Positions 9,843 to 18,665 of a DNA stretch of 64,000 bases are shown piece after piece. The stretch's first letter is position 1, and each line of letters opens with the position of its first letter. A model generated the notes under the pieces. The model saw only the letters and a list, made by a program, of their open reading frames with translations. It was not told where the DNA came from and did no database searches. The stretch lies in contig NZ_JAMSHO010000001.1 in NCBI RefSeq assembly GCF_040147005.1, positions 186,001-250,000 on the forward strand, written 5' to 3'. Source of the DNA: Halomonas sp. H10-9-1. Lineage in GTDB: Bacteria; Pseudomonadota; Gammaproteobacteria; Pseudomonadales; Halomonadaceae. A program made the position numbers and the translations under genes.

Positions 9843-11561
9843 ATGACCGTCCAGACCGTGACCCCCAAGCGCCGCTTTCGCGGCAAGCCCCGAGGCCGTG
9901 AGCTCGACCCCGCCACGCTCGACTCGCTGCGGCGCCTGTTGGGTGACGAGCGCGAGGAACCCGAGCGCCGCCGGCGCGACTTGCTGATCGAGCATCTGCA
10001 TGTCATCCAGGACGCCCGCGGGCACCTTTCGCTGGGCGACCTGCGCGCGCTGGCCGCCTACATGAACCTGCCCATGGCGGCGGTCTACGAGACTGCCACC
10101 TTCTATGCCCACTTCGACGTGGTCCACGACGACCAGGCCCCGCCGCCGGCGATCACCGTGCGCGTCTGCGACTCGCTGTCCTGCCAGTTGGCCGGCGCCG
10201 CCAGCCTCCAGGGCGCCCTCGAGGCCGGCGCCGACCCGTCGCGGGTCCGTGTGCTGCGAGCGCCCTGCATGGGCCGCTGCGACATGGCCCCGGTGGTCGA
10301 GGTGGGCCATCGCCATGTCAGCCGTGCCACCCAGGAGGCGGTGGAGGCGGTGGTGGATACCGGCCACTTCCACCCCGAGGCGATTCTCTGGCAGAAGCTC
10401 GAGGCCTACCGGGAAGCCGGCGGCTATCGCCTGCTGGCCGACTGCCGGGCCGGCAAGGTGAGCGTGGAGCGCCTGATGCAGACCCTGGAGGCCGCCAACC
10501 TGCGCGGCCTGGGCGGCGCCGGCTTCCCGACCTTCAAGAAGTGGGAGGTCGTGCGCGCCGAGGCGGGGCCGCGCTACTGCGCGATCAATGCCGACGAGGG
10601 CGAGCCCGGTACCTTCAAGGACCGCCACTACCTGGAGCGCGAGCCCCATCGCTTCCTGGAGGGCGCCCTGGTCAGCGCCTGGGCCGTGGAGGCCTGCGCG
10701 CTCTATATCTACCTGCGCGACGAGTATCCCGGCCTGCACCGGGTGCTCCACGAGGCGATCGCCGAACTGGAGGCCACCGGCCTGGTCGCGCCGGGCTATA
10801 TCGTGATGCGGCGTGGCGCCGGGGCCTACATCTGTGGCGAGGAGTCGGCGATGATCGAATCGCTGGAGGGCAAGCCGGGCAAGCCCCGCCATCGCCCGCC
10901 CTTCGTTGCCCAGCGCGGGCTCTTCGACCGCCCGACCCTGGTCAACAACGTCGAGACCGTCACCTGGATCTCGACGATCTGGGCCCGTGGCGCGGCCTGG
11001 TTCGCCGACCAGGGGCGTCATGGGCGCAAGGGGCTGCGCAGCTTCTCGGTCTCCGGTCGCGTCAATCGGCCCGGCGTCCACCTGGCCCCGGCGGGCATCA
11101 CCCTGAGCGAGCTGATCGAGGAGTACTGCGGCGGCATGGCCGACGGCCACCGCCTGGCGGCCTACCTGCCCGGCGGCGCCTCCGGCGGTATCCTGCCGGC
11201 CTCCAAGGCGGATATTCCCCTCGACTTCGATACGCTGCAGGCCGAGGGCTGTTTCATCGGCTCGGCGGCCATCATCGTGCTCTCCGACCAGGACGACCTG
11301 CGCGCCGTCGCCACCAACCTGCTGGCCTTCTTCGCCGACGAGTCCTGCGGCCAGTGCACGCCCTGCCGGGTGGGCACCGAGAAGATGCTGACCCTGCTCG
11401 AGGGTGACACCTGGCAGGCCGCAGACCTCGAGCGACTCTCGCGGGTGATGATGGACGCCTCCATCTGCGGCCTCGGCCAGGCCGCACCGAACCCGGTGCT
11501 GGGGCTGCTTCGAGACTTCCGCGACGAGCTCGCCGCACAGAACGTGATCGTGAAAGGGTAG
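9843..11561 (+). CDS. fdsB: NAD-dependent formate dehydrogenase, fused gamma/beta (NuoE-NuoF-like) flavoprotein subunit
   Basis: A 572-residue fusion of the 24-kDa thioredoxin-like [2Fe-2S] subunit (FdsG/NuoE) and the 51-kDa NADH/FMN subunit (FdsB/NuoF). Residues 1-150 carry the four cluster cysteines as Cys109, Cys114, Cys142 and Cys146 (VCDSLSC and APCMGRCD). The flavoprotein half shows GLGGAGFPTFKKWE (NAD/FMN binding), INADEGEPGTFKDR and GAGAYICGEESAMIESLEG, and the [4Fe-4S] motif SCGQCTPCRVG near residue 505. In the cytoplasmic Fds complex it passes formate electrons to NAD+. The 134 bases between the IS5-type element and the ATG hold the promoter region, but I see no clear -35/-10 pair. 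fdsA follows after 11 bases. Its role here is probably oxidation of formate made from methyl groups of betaine and sarcosine. Confidence 0.93.
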   Translation: MTVQTVTPKRRFRGKPRGRELDPATLDSLRRLLGDEREEPERRRRDLLIEHLHVIQDARGHLSLGDLRALAAYMNLPMAAVYETATFYAHFDVVHDDQAPPPAITVRVCDSLSCQLAGAASLQGALEAGADPSRVRVLRAPCMGRCDMAPVVEVGHRHVSRATQEAVEAVVDTGHFHPEAILWQKLEAYREAGGYRLLADCRAGKVSVERLMQTLEAANLRGLGGAGFPTFKKWEVVRAEAGPRYCAINADEGEPGTFKDRHYLEREPHRFLEGALVSAWAVEACALYIYLRDEYPGLHRVLHEAIAELEATGLVAPGYIVMRRGAGAYICGEESAMIESLEGKPGKPRHRPPFVAQRGLFDRPTLVNNVETVTWISTIWARGAAWFADQGRHGRKGLRSFSVSGRVNRPGVHLAPAGITLSELIEEYCGGMADGHRLAAYLPGGASGGILPASKADIPLDFDTLQAEGCFIGSAAIIVLSDQDDLRAVATNLLAFFADESCGQCTPCRVGTEKMLTLLEGDTWQAADLERLSRVMMDASICGLGQAAPNPVLGLLRDFRDELAAQNVIVKG

Positions 11562-11572
11562 GGAGAGACACC

Positions 11573-14452
11573 ATGACGACCCACGCAGGCGTTAACGACG
11601 ACTTTACCCTGACCCTGGATGGCGTGGACGTCAGCGCCCGGCCCGGGGAAACCCTCTGGCAGGTGGCCAAGCGGGCCGGCGAGACCATCCCGCACCTCTG
11701 CTTCAAGGACGCCCCCGGCTACCGGGCCGACGGCAATTGCCGGGCCTGCATGGTGGAGATCGAGGGCGAGCGCACCCTGGCCGCCAGCTGCCTGCGCGAG
11801 GCGCGTCCCGGCATGGTGGTCAAGAGCGCCTCCTCGGAGCGGGCCCGCACCGCCCGGGAGGGCGTGCTGGAGCTGCTGGTCGCCGACCAGCCGGACCGCG
11901 AGGCCGGCCCCGACCGCTCGAGCCACTTCTGGGACATGGCCGAGGCGCTTGCCATCGACGCCGACGCCGTGCGCCAGTGGCTGCCGCGGCGCGCGGAGCG
12001 CGAGGCGCCTACCGTCCATCATGTCCCCGAGCGGGCCGGCTCGCCGGTGCATGATCGCTCCCACTCGGCGATGGCCGTCAACCTCGACGCCTGCATCGAG
12101 TGCAACCTCTGCGTGCGGGCCTGCCGCGAGGTCCAGGTCAACGACGTCATCGGCCTGGCGCACCGTGGGGCGGCGTCGAAGATCGTCTTCGATTTCGACG
12201 ACCCCATGGGCGACAGCACCTGTGTGGCCTGCGGCGAGTGTGTCCAGGCCTGTCCCACCGGGGCACTGATGCCGGCGACCCTGGTTGATGCGCAGGGTCG
12301 CGGCGACTCCGCCGTCGCCGACCGGCAGGTAGACTCCGTCTGCCCCTACTGCGGCGTGGGCTGCCAGCTCACCTATCACGTGAAGGATGACCGCATCCTC
12401 TTCGTCGAGGGCAAGGACGGTCCGGCCAATCAGGGGCGGCTATGCGTCAAGGGGCGCTTCGGGTTCGACTACCCCAACCATGCGGCGCGCCTGACCGTCC
12501 CGTTGATTCGCCGCGAGGGTGTCGCCAAGGGGCTCGACCCGGAATTCGATCCGGCCCAGCCGCTGACCCATTTTCGCGAGGCGAGCTGGGACGAGGCGCT
12601 GGACCTGGCCGCCCAGGGGCTCATCGACCTCAAGGCCGCTCATGGGCCCCAGGCGCTGGCCGGCTTTGGCAGCGCCAAGTGCTCCAATGAGGAGGCCTGG
12701 CTGTTCCAGAAGCTGGTGCGCACCGGCTTCGGCTCCAACAACGTCGACCACTGCACCCGGTTGTGTCACGCCAGCTCGGTGGCGGCGCTGATGGAGTGCA
12801 TCGGCTCCGGCGCCGTGACCGCCTCGTTCATGCAGGCGGCCAACGCCGAGGTGGTGATCCTCACCGGCTGCAACCCGGCGGTGAACCATCCGGTGGCGGC
12901 GACCTTCTTCAAGCAGGCCGCCAAGCGCGGTACCAAGTTCCTGATTCTCGACCCGCGTGGCCAGGCGCTGGATGCCTATGCGCATCTCAGTGTGCGCTTC
13001 ACGCCGGGGGCTGACGTCTCGCTGTTCAACGCGTTGCTCAACGTCATCATCAGTGAGGGCCTCTACGACGAGGCTTATATCGCCGAGCATACCGAAGGCT
13101 TCGCGGCGCTCAAGGCGCACGTCGCCGGGATGACCCCGGAGGCGATGGCCCCGGCCTGCGGCGTTGAGCCGGCCACCATCCGCGAGGTGGCCCGCCTCTA
13201 TGCCACTGCCGAGCGGGCGATGATCTTCTGGGGCATGGGGATCTCCCAGCACACCCATGGCACCGACAACGCTCGCTGTCTGATCTCGCTGGCGCTGGCC
13301 TGTGGCCACACCGGCCGCCCCGGTACCGGCCTGCATCCGCTGCGCGGCCAGAACAACGTACAGGGCGCCTCCGACGCCGGCCTGATCCCCATGGTGCTGC
13401 CGGACTACCAGCCGGTGGGCGATAGCCAGCTGCGTGCCGCTTTCGAGGAGTTGTGGAACACGCCGCTCGACGACCAGCCGGGCCTGACCGTGGTGGAAAT
13501 CGTGCACGCCATCCACGATGGCATCATCCGCGGCATGTATATCCAGGGCGAGAATCCGGCGATGTCCGACCCCGACCTGGAGCATGCCCGGGCGGCCCTG
13601 GGCAAGCTCGAGCACCTGGTGGTGCAGGACCTCTTCGTCACCGAGACGGCGCAGTTCGCCGACGTCATACTGCCGGCTTCCGCCTGGTCGGAGAAGGAGG
13701 GTAGCGTCACCAATACCAACCGCCAGGTGCAGCTGGGCCGCCAGGCCGTACCGCTGCCGGGCCAGGCCCGGCCCGACTGGTGGATCATCCAGGAGATCGC
13801 CCGGCGCTTCGGCCTGGCCTGGGACTATGGCCATCCCCGGGAGGTGTTCGCCGAGATGGCCCGCGGCATGCCCTCGCTCGATCACATCACCTGGGAGCGT
13901 CTCGAGCACGAACACTCGGTGACCTACCCTTGCCCATCGGACGACGCCCCGGGGGCGGACATCGTATTCAGCGAGTCCTTCCCCACCGCCAGCGGCCGGG
14001 CAACGTTCTCACCGACCCTGCCGCTACCGCCGGACGAGCCGGTCGACGCGGAGTATCCCACCGTGTTGACTACCGGTCGCCAGCTCGAGCACTGGCACAC
14101 CGGCTCCATGACCCGCCGCACCCGCGTGCTCGACGCTCTCGAGCCGGGCGCGGTGGCGAGCCTCGCCCCCTCGGAGCTGCGTCGGCTGGGCGTGGCCCCT
14201 GGTGATCCAATCACCATCACCACGCGGCGCGGCAGCATCACCCTGGCGGCACGCGTCGACCCGGCGATGCAGGAAGGCATGGTCTTCGTGCCCTTCTGCT
14301 ATGCCGAAGCGGCCGCCAATGTACTGACCAACCCGGCGCTGGACCCCTTCGGCAAGATCCCCGAGTTCAAGTATGCGGCGGCCCGGCTGTCACGAGCGGA
14401 GCCTGTCGACTCATCAGCGGCCGTCGATGGCGCTGAATCAGAGGGAGGGTAG
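11573..14452 (+). CDS. fdsA: NAD-dependent formate dehydrogenase, molybdenum catalytic alpha subunit
   Basis: A 959-residue catalytic subunit oxidising formate to CO2 at a bis-molybdopterin guanine dinucleotide centre. The N-terminal ferredoxin-like domain has the [2Fe-2S] ligands (HLCFKDAPGYRADGNCRACMVE). Next come two [4Fe-4S] motifs, CIECNLCVRACREVQ and CVACGECVQACPTGA. The CPYCGVGCQLTYH cluster then opens the molybdopterin oxidoreductase domain at about residue 260. The Mo ligand is Cys, in DHCTRLCHASSV near residue 400; it is not selenocysteine. Molybdopterin-binding blocks such as ILTGCNPAVNHPVAATF and GQNNVQGASDAGL are intact. The C-terminal molydopterin dinucleotide-binding domain ends near residue 930. 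GAGAG lies upstream of the ATG. The gene order B-A-D lacks the FdhD-like fdsC that many fds operons carry, so the sulfurtransferase must be encoded elsewhere. Confidence 0.95.
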   Translation: MTTHAGVNDDFTLTLDGVDVSARPGETLWQVAKRAGETIPHLCFKDAPGYRADGNCRACMVEIEGERTLAASCLREARPGMVVKSASSERARTAREGVLELLVADQPDREAGPDRSSHFWDMAEALAIDADAVRQWLPRRAEREAPTVHHVPERAGSPVHDRSHSAMAVNLDACIECNLCVRACREVQVNDVIGLAHRGAASKIVFDFDDPMGDSTCVACGECVQACPTGALMPATLVDAQGRGDSAVADRQVDSVCPYCGVGCQLTYHVKDDRILFVEGKDGPANQGRLCVKGRFGFDYPNHAARLTVPLIRREGVAKGLDPEFDPAQPLTHFREASWDEALDLAAQGLIDLKAAHGPQALAGFGSAKCSNEEAWLFQKLVRTGFGSNNVDHCTRLCHASSVAALMECIGSGAVTASFMQAANAEVVILTGCNPAVNHPVAATFFKQAAKRGTKFLILDPRGQALDAYAHLSVRFTPGADVSLFNALLNVIISEGLYDEAYIAEHTEGFAALKAHVAGMTPEAMAPACGVEPATIREVARLYATAERAMIFWGMGISQHTHGTDNARCLISLALACGHTGRPGTGLHPLRGQNNVQGASDAGLIPMVLPDYQPVGDSQLRAAFEELWNTPLDDQPGLTVVEIVHAIHDGIIRGMYIQGENPAMSDPDLEHARAALGKLEHLVVQDLFVTETAQFADVILPASAWSEKEGSVTNTNRQVQLGRQAVPLPGQARPDWWIIQEIARRFGLAWDYGHPREVFAEMARGMPSLDHITWERLEHEHSVTYPCPSDDAPGADIVFSESFPTASGRATFSPTLPLPPDEPVDAEYPTVLTTGRQLEHWHTGSMTRRTRVLDALEPGAVASLAPSELRRLGVAPGDPITITTRRGSITLAARVDPAMQEGMVFVPFCYAEAAANVLTNPALDPFGKIPEFKYAAARLSRAEPVDSSAAVDGAESEGG

Positions 14453-14456
14453 AAAG

Positions 14457-14717
14457 ATGATGATTGCGGATCTATTTGATAGTGAAGACTTCCGTCAGCG
14501 GCTGGTGGCGCTGGGAGTACGGATTCCTGACAACGCCTGTCCCGAGACCTGCGCGCGCATGGCGCGGCTGATGCACGAGCAGGTCGGCGTCGAGGGGCTG
14601 GCGGCGCTGGTGGCCGAGCTCGAAGGCCGGCGCGAGGTGATGCTGCCTTCCGTGCGCAACGCCCTGGAGCAGTTCCTTTGCCCCGTGGTCGATACCGGTG
14701 GCAGCGGGCGTCAGTGA
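14457..14717 (+). CDS. fdsD: Formate dehydrogenase delta subunit
   Basis: An 86-residue FdsD-family protein, the small delta subunit or assembly factor of the NAD-dependent formate dehydrogenase. The region IPDNACPETCARMARLMHEQVGVEGLAALVAELE is typical of the family's helical core. The start at 14457 follows GAGGGAGGG and lies 4 bases after the fdsA stop; an upstream in-frame ATG at 14373 lies inside fdsA and is ignored. It ends the operon, with a strong hairpin 24 bases downstream. Confidence 0.88.
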   Translation: MMIADLFDSEDFRQRLVALGVRIPDNACPETCARMARLMHEQVGVEGLAALVAELEGRREVMLPSVRNALEQFLCPVVDTGGSGRQ

Positions 14718-14741
14718 TTGCAGGTGAGGCGCGCAAAAGCA

Positions 14742-14767
14742 CCCCTCGTCGCCACGGCGACGAGGGG
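14742..14767. terminator. Bidirectional terminator between fdsD and gbcA
   Basis: A perfect 11-12 bp stem (CCCCTCGTCGCC with GGCGACGAGGGG, two-base apex) lies between the convergent fdsD and gbcA genes. It has AAAA on one side and a weak T-rich tail on the other, and would serve both transcripts. Confidence 0.75.
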
Positions 14768-14772
14768 GCTGT

Positions 14773-16059
14773 TCAGCCCTGCACCATCTGCAACGGCGGG
14801 GCGTTCTCCTTGAGGTTCTCCTGCAGCCGCTCGCTGTACCAGTCGATGAAGTCGATCACGCCGAACTCATAGGTCCCGGAGTAGGGGCCGGGCTCATAGG
14901 CTTTGGAGTTGATGCCGCGCTGGTTCTCCTCGGCGAGACGGCGATCCTGGTTATTGGTGGCATCCCACACCTTGCGCATCTGCTCGGGGTCGTAGTCCAC
15001 GCCCTCCACGGCGTCCTTGTGCACCAGCCATTTGGTGGTGACCACGCTCTGCTGCGGGCCGAGCGGCATGACGCGAAACACCACGGCATGATCGCCCATG
15101 AAGTGGTTCCACGAGTTAGGCAGGTGCAGGATGCGTAGCGACCCCATGTCGGGACTCTCGAGACGCCCCATCAGCTTCTGGCAGGCGGCCTTGCCGTCTA
15201 GTGTCATGGACACGGTACCCTCACGCAGCGGGGTCCGCGTCAGACGATTCTGCTTGCCGAAGCGCTTGAGCTGCCAGGGCACCCGCTGGACCTCCCAATC
15301 GGCCTGCTTGTTGGCGACGAGGGCCTTGTAAGCCGGTGTGGCGCGCGGATCGTCGGTATCGTCGAACTCCTGCAGAGCGTTGAGCAACTCCGGGTGGGCG
15401 CCGTTGCAGTGGTAGCACTCGCGGTTGTTCTCGATGACCAGCTTCCAGTTGGCCTGCTCGACGATGGAGGACTCCACGGCCACCTTGACGTTGGCCATGT
15501 CGTAGGGCTCCAGGTAGTGCTCCAGGGTGGCCAGGAAGTCATCGATGGCAGGGGGAGCATCGGAGAGGCTGATGAAGATATAGCCGCCGGCGCTCTTCAC
15601 CTGGATCGGCTTAAGGCCGTAGGCGGCGAGGTCGAAGTTCTCGCCCATGTCGCTGCCGGCAAACAGCAGACGGCCGTCGAGCTCATAGGTCCACTGATGG
15701 TAGGGGCAGACCAGCTTGGCGACCTTGCCCTTCTCGTGCAGGCACAGCCGTGAGCCGCGGTGGCGGCACACGTTATGGAAGCCGTGCACGGCGCCGTCGT
15801 TGCCGCGCACCAGGATCACCGGGTTGTCGCCCACGTCCAGGGTCATGTAGTTGCCCTTGGCGGGGATCTCGCAGGTCATGCCGGCGAACAGCCACTCCTT
15901 CTCGAAGATCTCCTGCATGTCCACTGCGAAGACCCGGGCGTCGTTGTAGAACGGCTGTGGCAGCGAGAAGTTGGGCCGTCGCTGGCGCAAGCTCTCGGCC
16001 ACTTCGTGGCGCGCGGCGGCCAGTGGGTCGTCATGTGGAGCAGGGCAGAAGTTGGTCAT
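14773..16059 (-). CDS. gbcA: Glycine betaine monooxygenase, Rieske oxygenase subunit
   Basis: A 428-residue ring-hydroxylating-type Rieske oxygenase closely resembling the family of GbcA/BmoA, which oxidatively demethylates glycine betaine to dimethylglycine and formaldehyde. The Rieske cluster ligands are Cys98-x-His100 and Cys118-x2-His121 (VCRHRGSRLCL and LVCPYHQW). The mononuclear iron site is visible as NNRECYHCNGAHPE (His217 and His222). The C-terminal half holds the catalytic domain, ending in VIDFIDWYSERLQENL. The gene appears intact and ends against the hairpin at 14742-14767. It is divergent from gbcB but separated from it by an IS3 element. Because its reductase gbcB is interrupted by IS21, GbcA can only work if another reductase supplies electrons. 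Confidence 0.92.
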   Translation of the reverse strand: MTNFCPAPHDDPLAAARHEVAESLRQRRPNFSLPQPFYNDARVFAVDMQEIFEKEWLFAGMTCEIPAKGNYMTLDVGDNPVILVRGNDGAVHGFHNVCRHRGSRLCLHEKGKVAKLVCPYHQWTYELDGRLLFAGSDMGENFDLAAYGLKPIQVKSAGGYIFISLSDAPPAIDDFLATLEHYLEPYDMANVKVAVESSIVEQANWKLVIENNRECYHCNGAHPELLNALQEFDDTDDPRATPAYKALVANKQADWEVQRVPWQLKRFGKQNRLTRTPLREGTVSMTLDGKAACQKLMGRLESPDMGSLRILHLPNSWNHFMGDHAVVFRVMPLGPQQSVVTTKWLVHKDAVEGVDYDPEQMRKVWDATNNQDRRLAEENQRGINSKAYEPGPYSGTYEFGVIDFIDWYSERLQENLKENAPPLQMVQG

Positions 16060-16324
16060 GTCGGGGGTTCCTTATTGTTGGGTCGGTATGGTGCCGGCGG
16101 GAGCCAGACTATGGACGCATGCGGAGTGTGCGCCAGGCCGAATGGATGTCCATACCTGCGAGCGACACGCAATGGTGCCAATACGACGCCGCCGGAGAAG
16201 GGGATACAGGCCCTTGGCTCCAATGGATATCCTGATGTCGCAGATAGAACAGTCGGGCCTGCGGAAGAAGACGCAGAATGCCCATAGGCGGCGCTGGTAG
16301 CGATCGCCGACGCGCTATCTATAG
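16060..16324. promoter_or_regulatory. gbcA upstream region, ending at the IS3 boundary
   Basis: This 265-base stretch upstream of gbcA holds no credible gene and should contain the gbcA promoter and its GbdR-type operator. I could not assign a site by eye. It is cut on its right by the IS3 element at 16325, which separates it from the gbcB start. Confidence 0.45.
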
Positions 16325-16386
16325 TGGACCCTGAAAACAAGACACTGGTTTAAGATATGCCGAGGCCGATTTCGAAGGGACCAGAG

Positions 16387-16683
16387 ATGTCGAAGCAGAA
16401 ACGTAACACCCACTCGCCGGAGCTGAAGGCCAAGGTCGCCTTGGAGGCGGTCCGTGGCTTGAAGACGGCCAACGAAATCGCGCAGGAATTCGGGGTCCAC
16501 CCTGTCCAGGTCGGCCAGTGGAAGAAGGCGCTGCTGGCTGACTCGGCCACCTTGTTCGACAAGAAGCGGGGTCCCAAGCCCAAGCCTGAATATCAGACCG
16601 ACGAGAAGCTCTACGGGGAGATCGGCCGCCTGAAGATGGAGCTCGACTGGCTGAAAAAAAAGTCCGGGATCAACCTGCCATGA
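16387..16683 (+). CDS. IS3-family transposase OrfA
   Basis: A 98-residue DNA-binding protein with a helix-turn-helix (SPELKAKVALEAVRGLKTAN, EIAQEFGVHPVQVGQWKK) and a C-terminal leucine-zipper-like helix (YGEIGRLKMELDWLKKK). The A8 run at 16654-16661 inside the LKKK codons is the expected slippage site for making the OrfAB fusion transposase. The start at 16387 gives the usual MSKQKRNTHSPELKAKVALE beginning; an upstream in-frame start at 16357 is less likely. Confidence 0.88.
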   Translation: MSKQKRNTHSPELKAKVALEAVRGLKTANEIAQEFGVHPVQVGQWKKALLADSATLFDKKRGPKPKPEYQTDEKLYGEIGRLKMELDWLKKKSGINLP

Positions 16684-17618
16684 TCCGCCGCAGCTGGATC
16701 GATGCGACCGACCAGGTGCCCCTGGCTCGACAGTGCGCGTTGGCAGACGTCGCCAGATCAACGGTTTATGCTCAGCGACAGCCGAAGGTGCCAGCGGATC
16801 TGAATATCGAGCTATGCCACGCGCTCGATGAGATCTACACGCGCTGGCCGTTCTATGGCAGCCGTCGGATGGTGGTGGAGCTGGGGCGGCGTGGCTTTCG
16901 GGTCAACCGCAAGCGTGTTCAGCGTCTAATGCGCCACATGGGGCTGGCAGGCATGGCGCCAGGCCCTATGACCAGCCAATCGCACCCAGACCACAAGGTC
17001 TATCCGTACCTGCTACGCGGCGTATCGGTCACACGCCCGAATCAGGTGTGGAGCACCGATGTCACATACATTCGGCTGGCACATGGCTTCGTGTATCTGG
17101 TGGCGATCATCGACTGGTACAGCCGCAAGGTGTTGAGCTGGCGGCTGAGCAATACCATGGACGCCGGCTTCTGCGTCGATGCTCTGGAAAGCGCTCTGCG
17201 GCTGCATGGCGCGCCGGAGATCTTCAACAGCGACCAGGGCTCTCAATTCACGAGCCAGGCCTTCACGGGAGTGCTCAAGGACGCGGGCGTCACCATCAGC
17301 ATGGACGGCCGTGGCCGGGCGTTCGACAACATCTTCGTCGAGCGGCTATGGCGGACGGTCAAGTATGAAGACGTGTACCTGAAGGGCTATGCGAGCCTCG
17401 GCGAGCTGACCCTCGGTCTATCCGACTACTTCGCGTTCTACAACGTCCAGCGCCCTCACCAGTCGCTGGAGAACCAGACCCCGGACGACGTTTATCAGTC
17501 GGGCCTCGGGGGCGGCGCTTCCATTCCTGACCACTTCGGTCGTCAGAAGGATGCCGCACAGAACCAAAACACAGGGCAGCGCTGTGCAGCTGCAACCATG
17601 GCTGAGACGATAACTTAA
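16680..17618 (+). CDS. IS3-family transposase OrfB (integrase core)
   Basis: A 312-residue transposase. An N-terminal HTH_21-like region (ELCHALDEIYTRWPFYGSRR, VNRKRVQRLMRHMGLAG) is followed by the rve DDE core: WSTDVTYIRLAHGFVYLVAIIDW (Asp), IFNSDQGSQFTS (Asp) and FDNIFVERLWRTVKYEDVY (Glu). All catalytic residues are present. Its ATG overlaps the orfA stop. Normally the active enzyme is the frameshifted OrfAB product. Confidence 0.9.
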   Translation: MIRRSWIDATDQVPLARQCALADVARSTVYAQRQPKVPADLNIELCHALDEIYTRWPFYGSRRMVVELGRRGFRVNRKRVQRLMRHMGLAGMAPGPMTSQSHPDHKVYPYLLRGVSVTRPNQVWSTDVTYIRLAHGFVYLVAIIDWYSRKVLSWRLSNTMDAGFCVDALESALRLHGAPEIFNSDQGSQFTSQAFTGVLKDAGVTISMDGRGRAFDNIFVERLWRTVKYEDVYLKGYASLGELTLGLSDYFAFYNVQRPHQSLENQTPDDVYQSGLGGGASIPDHFGRQKDAAQNQNTGQRCAAATMAETIT

Positions 17619-17690
17619 ACCCGTTCGTTTTCTGTCTTGACGATGGGGTCCACTTTAATCAGCCTTGCTCAACCCCCTGGCGAGACGACG

Positions 17691-18586
17691 ATGACAATGA
17701 ACTTCCTCAATCCGGTGACGACCCAGACCTGGACCAACGGCCGCCATCTGGTGCGCTGCGTCAAGGTGATTCAGGAGACCTGGGATGTGTGTACCTTCTG
17801 TTTCATGGCCGAACAGCCGGTGCTCTTCTTCTTCAAGCCGGGACAGTTCGTGACTCTGGAGCTGGAGATAGACGGTGAGCCGATCATGCGCTCCTACACG
17901 ATCTCGAGCTCCCCTTCGGTGCCCTACAGCTTCTCGATCACTGTCAAGCGGGTGCCGGGCGGCAAGGTATCCAACTGGCTACACGACAACCTTTCCGTCG
18001 GTGACGAACTGGCGGTGCATGGCCCGGTGGGTAACTTCAACTCGATCGACTACCCGGCCGATAAAGTGCTGTTCCTTTCCGGGGGCGTGGGTATCACGCC
18101 GCTGATGTCGATGACTCGCTGGTTCTTCGACACCAATGCCAACGTCGACGTCGAGTTTATCCACAGTGCGCGCGCTCCCCGCGATGTCATCTACCATCGT
18201 GAGCTGGTGCACATGTTCTGCCGGATTCCCGAGTTCAAGCTGCATATCGTCTGCGAGAAGAAGGACGATGTGGGTGAGGCCTGGGCCGGCTATCGCGGGT
18301 ATCTGACCCAGCCGATGCTGGAGCTCATGGCCCCTGACTTCCTCGAGCGCGAGATCTTCTGCTGCGGCCCCACGCCCTACATGAACGCGGTCAAGCGCAT
18401 CCTGCGTGATAACGGCTTCGACATGAACCACTACCACGAGGAGTCTTTCGGCGCCACGCCGCTGGATGTGCGCGAGGAAGTGCTGGAGCTGGTCGAGCAA
18501 GCCGAGGCAGAAGCCGAGGAGCTCGACTATGCCGATATGCTCAGCGTCGAGTTCGCCAGTTCGGGCAAGAGCGTGCGTATCCAGCC
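17691..18586 (+). pseudogene. gbcB: Glycine betaine monooxygenase reductase GbcB, 5' part (interrupted by IS21)
   Basis: This is the first 299 codons of GbcB, the NADH-dependent flavin/[2Fe-2S] reductase that feeds GbcA. The FAD-binding domain shows RSYTISSSP near residue 75; the NAD domain shows FLSGGVGITPLMSM and IFCCGPTPYM. At base 18586 the frame runs into an IS21 end and stops after 19 foreign codons. If the IS21 and one copy of the 5-bp duplication are removed, this part joins base 20828 in frame to give a 368-residue protein. The start is taken at 17691; a second ATG follows at 17697. The IS3 element ends only 38 bases upstream, so the native promoter has also been displaced. Confidence 0.92.
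18582..18586. repeat. Left copy of IS21 target-site duplication (CAGCC)
   Basis: CAGCC directly precedes the IS21 left end, and an identical CAGCC lies at 20823-20827 directly after the right end. This marks a simple transposition into gbcB without loss of gene sequence. Confidence 0.9.
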
Positions 18587-18665
18587 TGTCAGGCGACACG
18601 TAAAACTGACCCCCAGGCGACACGGAAAATTGACCCCTCCGTGAGCTCATCAGGAGGGTCCGCCC

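Larger units (their letters stand above)
16325..17652 (+). mobile_element. Complete IS3-family insertion sequence in the gbcA-gbcB gap
   Basis: A 1.33-kb element with imperfect inverted ends (TGGACCC followed by a shared CAAGACA block at both ends). It carries orfA and orfB overlapping by ATGA, with an A8 run for programmed -1 frameshifting. No matching 3-4 bp target duplication is obvious (TAG left, CTT right), so either the boundary is off by a few bases or the flanks have changed. Its right end lies 38 bases before the gbcB start codon. Confidence 0.88.

Noticed and set aside
12760..12790. Selenocysteine in formate dehydrogenase
   Set aside because: The metal ligand is encoded by an ordinary Cys codon in the DHCTRLCHASS motif and there is no in-frame TGA.
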